The translations under genes were made by a program, and so were the position numbers. From positions 1-56,767 of the forward strand of contig MCFE01000574.1 of assembly GCA_002104905.1 (NCBI GenBank): a stretch of 56,767 bases of DNA, in the 5' to 3' direction. Under the pieces are notes generated by a model that had not been told where the DNA came from, ran no database searches, and was given only the letters and a program-made list of their open reading frames with translations. Positions 52,877 to 56,767 of the stretch are shown one piece after another. The DNA is from Basidiobolus meristosporus CBS 931.73 (Eukaryota; Basidiobolomycota; Basidiobolomycetes; Basidiobolales; Basidiobolaceae). Each line of letters begins with the position of its first letter. Within the stretch, counting starts at the first letter, position 1.

Positions 52877-55731
52877 CTAGAACCTCTCTAATAAGTAATC
52901 TAATCTATGTTTTGTTTCATCTCTAATGTTTGTTTCAATAAAGTAAAGCTCATCAGGGGTAAATATAAAATTCAGGGGTTTTGGGGGAAGTACAAATTGT
53001 AGATGTTTCTGATCAATATAATCCAAGACTGGAACCCAGCCTGGGATTAGGTGTAGTAGGAAAGGTGTGTGGACTTGTAAGTAGCTCTGCCACATAGATC
53101 TTAGATGGTCCTGAGCCAGTAGTCTTGGTTTCTCAGCTTTTTGAAGTTTTGAAGCAAGCTCTGTTACTACAGCAGAGCCAACCAGGGTGTGCCAGCAAGA
53201 AGATTTCAGGGAGGAGTTAGATTGAAGCCATTAGTTTGATGGAGGGGTTATGTGATTTCTGAAGTTTGACTAGGAAGGAAGCCCGGAGATAGATCATTCG
53301 GATTTGGTATGGGTAGAACCCAAAGGCTCCATTAGTTGCATGGATATAGGGAGATACTGGAAGATAAGGTACCAAGGATCTGATACACTGATGGAGAAAT
53401 TTATCCAGGCGGTGAAGTTCTCTGGAGGTTAGGGGTATAATGTGGAGACCAAATTCAAGTACCGGCAGCACATACTGCTTCAGAAGTATAGGGATCTTTT
53501 GAATTGGAGTGTCTGGAGTGACTACTACCAGAAGCTTTTTGAGAGCCTGTTGGGCAAGACGGATCCTATTATTCAGGTGGAGCTTTGAGTCAATCCCATG
53601 TTGACAAAACGGCAGACCTAGATATATTGCAGTTTGTTGTGGCAGAATGCTAGTGTTCTGTATAGTTGTAGTGCATCCAATTGGGACTGTCTTGGAAATT
53701 GAGAGTGAGAGGTTGTTGGCAGCCAAGTACTTCTCAATGATGGCAGTGTCTGCTATGGGATTAGGAGTAGCAATCTTGATATCATCCGCATAGAGAGTTA
53801 GTAGTGGATAGGGAGAGTCTGGTGAGGGGCCTTTTGGAAATAAAGGAAAGTCATGTAGGAATATCACAAATAGTAAGGGACCTAGTACAGATCCTTGGAC
53901 TACTCCATTTGGAACCTCATAAGTCTCTGATGTGACAACTTGGATGCAAAATTTTGGCTGAGTTCTCACAAAATAGAGAACGTACAAGAAGGGTCATTGG
54001 TAGTGTGGTAACTGCTAATAGCTTTCTCCAAAGCAGAGCTCTGTCCACAGAGTCAAAGGCTTTAGTAATGTCAAACAGAATGGTTGGCAATGAGAATTGA
54101 AGTGAATGATCATGGCTTAGCACTACAGCCATATCCAAGGAGAGTTTGGGCAAGAAGCCAAACTGAGAAGGATGGAATGGATATAGTTGAGATTGCAAGG
54201 ATCTTGCTATCATAAGCTCAAAGATTTTCCGGCAGGTTGGTAGGAGTGAAACTGGCCGGTAAGAACCTGGGAGTGAGTGTTTCCCCTTCCCTTTGTATAA
54301 GGGTATTACATTTGCCTGTGACCAGGCCTTTGGGGTAGTCAATTGTTGGGCACAGATAGAGTAGAATGGGAGAAGTAAGTGACTCATTTTGGAGTAGCAC
54401 ACCTGGAGTAGATCGTAGGTAATCAAGTCATGTCCAGGTGCAGTATTTGCAGGAAGCTTCTTTAAAATTTTCTCCAGAAGCTTTGCTGAAACCACAATTG
54501 GAGATGTTGGACTGGTAGATATGTTACCAGTATGGTAGAAAGGAGGAGTGGGATGCATCGGTTGAATCAAAGAATATAGGGGCCAGTTTGTCTGGTGATG
54601 GTATACTCCTTGCTTGGGGTCTCATGGCTTTGTATACTCTTGATATGGACCTTGTGGTGGCATTCATATTTACTAAGGGCAAGGTATCCATGATATGAGC
54701 CCATAATCTAGTATGCTCAGTGATCTGTAGTGACTTGGAGTAGGAGATTGCGCTTTCCAGGAGGTTCTGTGTTTTTGGGTTAGGGAAACATAGGTAGCTG
54801 GAATTTAAGGCAGAAATGATGGATTTCCATTTAAGTTGGTTTGCAGATGGCTTTTGGTAGGACTTGGTGGGCAGGGCCAGACAGCCAGTGATTATGATGA
54901 AATGCTGGTAAAATAGCCATAATGCATTTATATCATCACAAATCCATGCAGGTAAGCTGGGAAATGCATATTCTGTAAGCAAGGATAGGTAGTTGGCAAA
55001 GTCCTGTGTCCTGTGATACTGAAGCTTTGGCTGGCAGGATTGTAAACGGCTGAAGAAGGGTGCCAATTGGTAGGGTTTTTCTGGCAGAAATGATAATGTG
55101 TATTGGCTTGTGATCAGATTTCTCTAGTGAACCACAGCTGATATCCTCTGGAATGCTTGTAACCTGGTGGATGTACTGTAAGGCAGCTGGAGTAGCTGTT
55201 ACCCAGTCAACACAACGTTGAGCTTGCTGAGTGTTTACAGTGACCAGATGGTTTTGTCGGAGGAACTTTGTAAAGTGCTCCTCTCGGGTTCTAAGTCTGG
55301 ATGAAATAGTGGTGATATTTTCAGGGTGGGGAATATTTATATCTCCCACTACCATACAAGGGATTGATGAGCTGTTGAATGAATTCTGATGTGGCCAAGA
55401 AAATTGCCAGTGTTATGGAGTTAGACAGAGATGGAGGGAGATAGATAATAATGGCTACTATAGTTGGAAGTGTTAGAGCATAGCAGTAATACTCATAGAT
55501 GATGGATACATTTGCTGAGGGTGCAAGCTTAGAAGATGAAAGAGCAACAAGTGCCATTGAGTGAGCTGGAAATTTTGGGTGAGCAGATGAATATGCATTC
55601 AGTCTAGAGGGAAGTTTTGGCAACTTAACATCAATTAGTAGGAGCAAGGAATATTCCTTTTTCAGTAAGTTTTCTAATTCAGCTACAGTTGGAGTGATGG
55701 AGTTGCAATTGAGTAAGAGTATGTTCTGTAG
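52877..55731 (-). pseudogene. LINE copy g ORF2: APE endonuclease, RT and C-terminal domain, frameshifted
   Basis: Minus-strand pieces in order: NILLLNCNSITPTVAELENL (55725-55665) and the following EN segment to 55321; EN C-terminal part with VVGDINI and SDHKPI (55355-54936); linker (55066-54524); RT fingers/palm with KGKGKHSLPGSYRPVSLL and FDITKAFDSVDRALLW (54570-53917); RT with NGVVQGSVLGPLLF and LYADDIKIA (53940-53217); tail ending LDYLLERF (53095-52877). Successive pieces change frame at least four times, so ORF2 is inactive or the sequence carries errors. The active-site motif is YADD, versus FADD in copy e. Confidence 0.85.
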
Positions 55732-56767
55732 TCAGGCAGACTCTGAGGTTGCCTGTTCCTGCTGAAACTCTTGCACTGCCCTTTGTAAATTTCCAGAATT
55801 ATTCCACAACTCTTCAAATGGAGCTTGCGTAATGTCTTTCAGGATTCTAATTGCTTCCTCTTTCAAGAAGTAGGCCACATCATAGGTTGGAGCCTGTTTC
55901 TTAATGGCAGCAAAGAAAGCCATAATTGCCATGTGAGCTGGGGGCTTGTTGAATATTCCTGGCTCAGTGTCCATTGACTCTGGTGGAATGATTGTGAATT
56001 TGGTAGGCACCCAGTTTAGATTTTTTGCCAGATACTTAGTCAATGCAGTGGAGAAGTTTCTGTCTACAATCATTTCTAGGATCTTTCCTCTTCTCCAAGC
56101 TAGGTTAACAATTTTTGAAGTGTCAATATTTAGAGAGCGGAATGTATGTCTGATGTTTGATATAGTAGTCCATGGAACATTGGCAAAGTATAGCAAGGAC
56201 CAATTCTGGAGCTGAGGTAAGTTTGCTGGAGGCTTATAGGTAGACTTCCTGGCAGGTTGTGTGGTAGGCTTTAGTGTTTCCAAGTTAGCAAGTTGTGGTT
56301 GAGACTTTTTGGAATTACGTATGACTTTGGAAAGAATTCTGCCAGCAACTGTGTCAGGAATGTTAGTACTCATTGCTGGTGCAGGGCCTGGCTCCTGGTA
56401 CTGCTTTTGTAGAATACTTGAGTATGTCTCTTTTTGTTTTCCTTTATCCAATGTGCTATGCCTTGGAATGGGATTTTGGGGAATAGAGAATTCAGGTATC
56501 AACTCTGGGGTCTGGTGATTGTCCAACATTGTTGCTTGAGCTTCCAGCTTTTCCTCTAAGATTTGAACTCTCTGCTTAAGCTCATCATTTGATGCTATAA
56601 GTGTTGCATTGTTTGGAGCCAGGTCAGGTGTTGAGTTATGAAGGCAGGTTGAGCAGCGTTCTAACTCCTTGGTTTGGTCATCCAACTTTTCTTCTAAGGT
56701 TTGAACCCTCAATTTGAGTGCACCATTTGAGGTTAGAAGCTCCAAGTTATCAGCCTGCAACTTCTTT
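55732..56767 (-). CDS. LINE copy g ORF1 (gag-like, 5' part beyond window)
   Basis: Open for at least 345 codons from the window edge to TGA at 55732-55734. No native Met is visible near the edge, so the start lies to the right. The N-terminal part contains two related coiled-coil stretches (LELLTSNGALKLRVQTLEEK and LIASNDELKQRVQILEEKL), followed by a basic, Pro/Gln-rich linker and a domain with SLLYFANVPWTTISNIRHTF, which may be an RRM-like nucleic-acid binding fold as in many LINE ORF1 proteins. ORF2 continues in the same frame after the single stop. ORF1 itself shows no lesion. Confidence 0.8.
   Translation of the reverse strand, partial: KKLQADNLELLTSNGALKLRVQTLEEKLDDQTKELERCSTCLHNSTPDLAPNNATLIASNDELKQRVQILEEKLEAQATMLDNHQTPELIPEFSIPQNPIPRHSTLDKGKQKETYSSILQKQYQEPGPAPAMSTNIPDTVAGRILSKVIRNSKKSQPQLANLETLKPTTQPARKSTYKPPANLPQLQNWSLLYFANVPWTTISNIRHTFRSLNIDTSKIVNLAWRRGKILEMIVDRNFSTALTKYLAKNLNWVPTKFTIIPPESMDTEPGIFNKPPAHMAIMAFFAAIKKQAPTYDVAYFLKEEAIRILKDITQAPFEELWNNSGNLQRAVQEFQQEQATSESA

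Larger units (their letters stand above)
52785..56767 (-). mobile_element. LINE copy g, second lineage: ORF1 and ORF2, 5' end beyond window
   Basis: 3' end at GGGGTAGGGGGAGGGAAAGTC. A ~75-bp 3' UTR has AATAAA and the CACCAACTTGGTG hairpin. The ORF2 tail begins its stop at ~52877. ORF2 (endonuclease plus RT) is broken by frameshifts, and ORF1 lies upstream to the window edge. The protein sequence is clearly related to copy e but well diverged, so at least two LINE lineages share this locus. It is an APE-type non-LTR retrotransposon; the clade (possibly Tad-like) is a guess. Confidence 0.88.

Overview
The window looks like a TE-rich, probably subtelomeric region of a fungal (or fungus-like eukaryotic) nuclear genome. 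The evidence is eukaryotic: secreted cysteine-rich single-exon genes with ~4 kb non-coding spacers, Ty1/copia and chromodomain Ty3/gypsy LTR retrotransposons, APE-type LINEs, AATAAA signals, and short TTAGGG-type tracts. I cannot name the species. No tRNA, rRNA, CRISPR or bacterial-type operon was recognised.

Host gene family. All members are on the minus strand. The leftmost (1-2397, running off the left edge) is the long form: signal peptide, a cysteine-rich region of about 295 residues made of three related modules, then a Ser/Thr/Pro-rich stalk of about twelve 38-residue (114-bp) repeats. Five near-identical short forms of 296 aa follow in a head-to-tail array (25488-26378, 29278-30168, 33253-34143, 37495-38385, 41658-42548). 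Each stops exactly where the stalk begins in the long form, and decayed stalk sequence lies downstream of each stop. An additional locus at ~23.7-23.95 kb keeps its flanks but has lost nearly all its coding sequence. The 5' and 3' haplotype classes of the short genes occur in all four combinations, so the array has exchanged sequence internally.

TE block A (about 6.6-23.2 kb) interrupts the spacer between the long gene and the emptied locus. In order it holds: fossil LINE 3' ends; a minus-strand copia fragment; a copia element (8179-13598) whose 3' LTR is split by a 735-bp foldback (inverted-repeat) element; a copia gag fragment; a gypsy/chromovirus element (14709-20790) carrying a solo copia LTR with a 5-bp target-site duplication; and an unassigned minus-strand gag-like remnant that the gypsy element splits.

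TE block B (43.5 kb to the right edge) is a directional chain. LINE 3' ends, all in the same orientation and mostly 5'-truncated, begin at TTAGGG-like motifs. Two LTR elements in the chain keep only their left ends and are cut off on the right where the next LINE 3' end begins. This is what would be expected if LINE cDNA was repeatedly added to a G-strand chromosome end growing to the right. A LINE with ORF1 and a broken ORF2 (52.79 kb to the edge) closes the window.

Most TE coding regions contain stops or frameshifts. The exception is the ~420-codon RT-bearing ORF at 46781-48046, which is open but lacks its 5' part.
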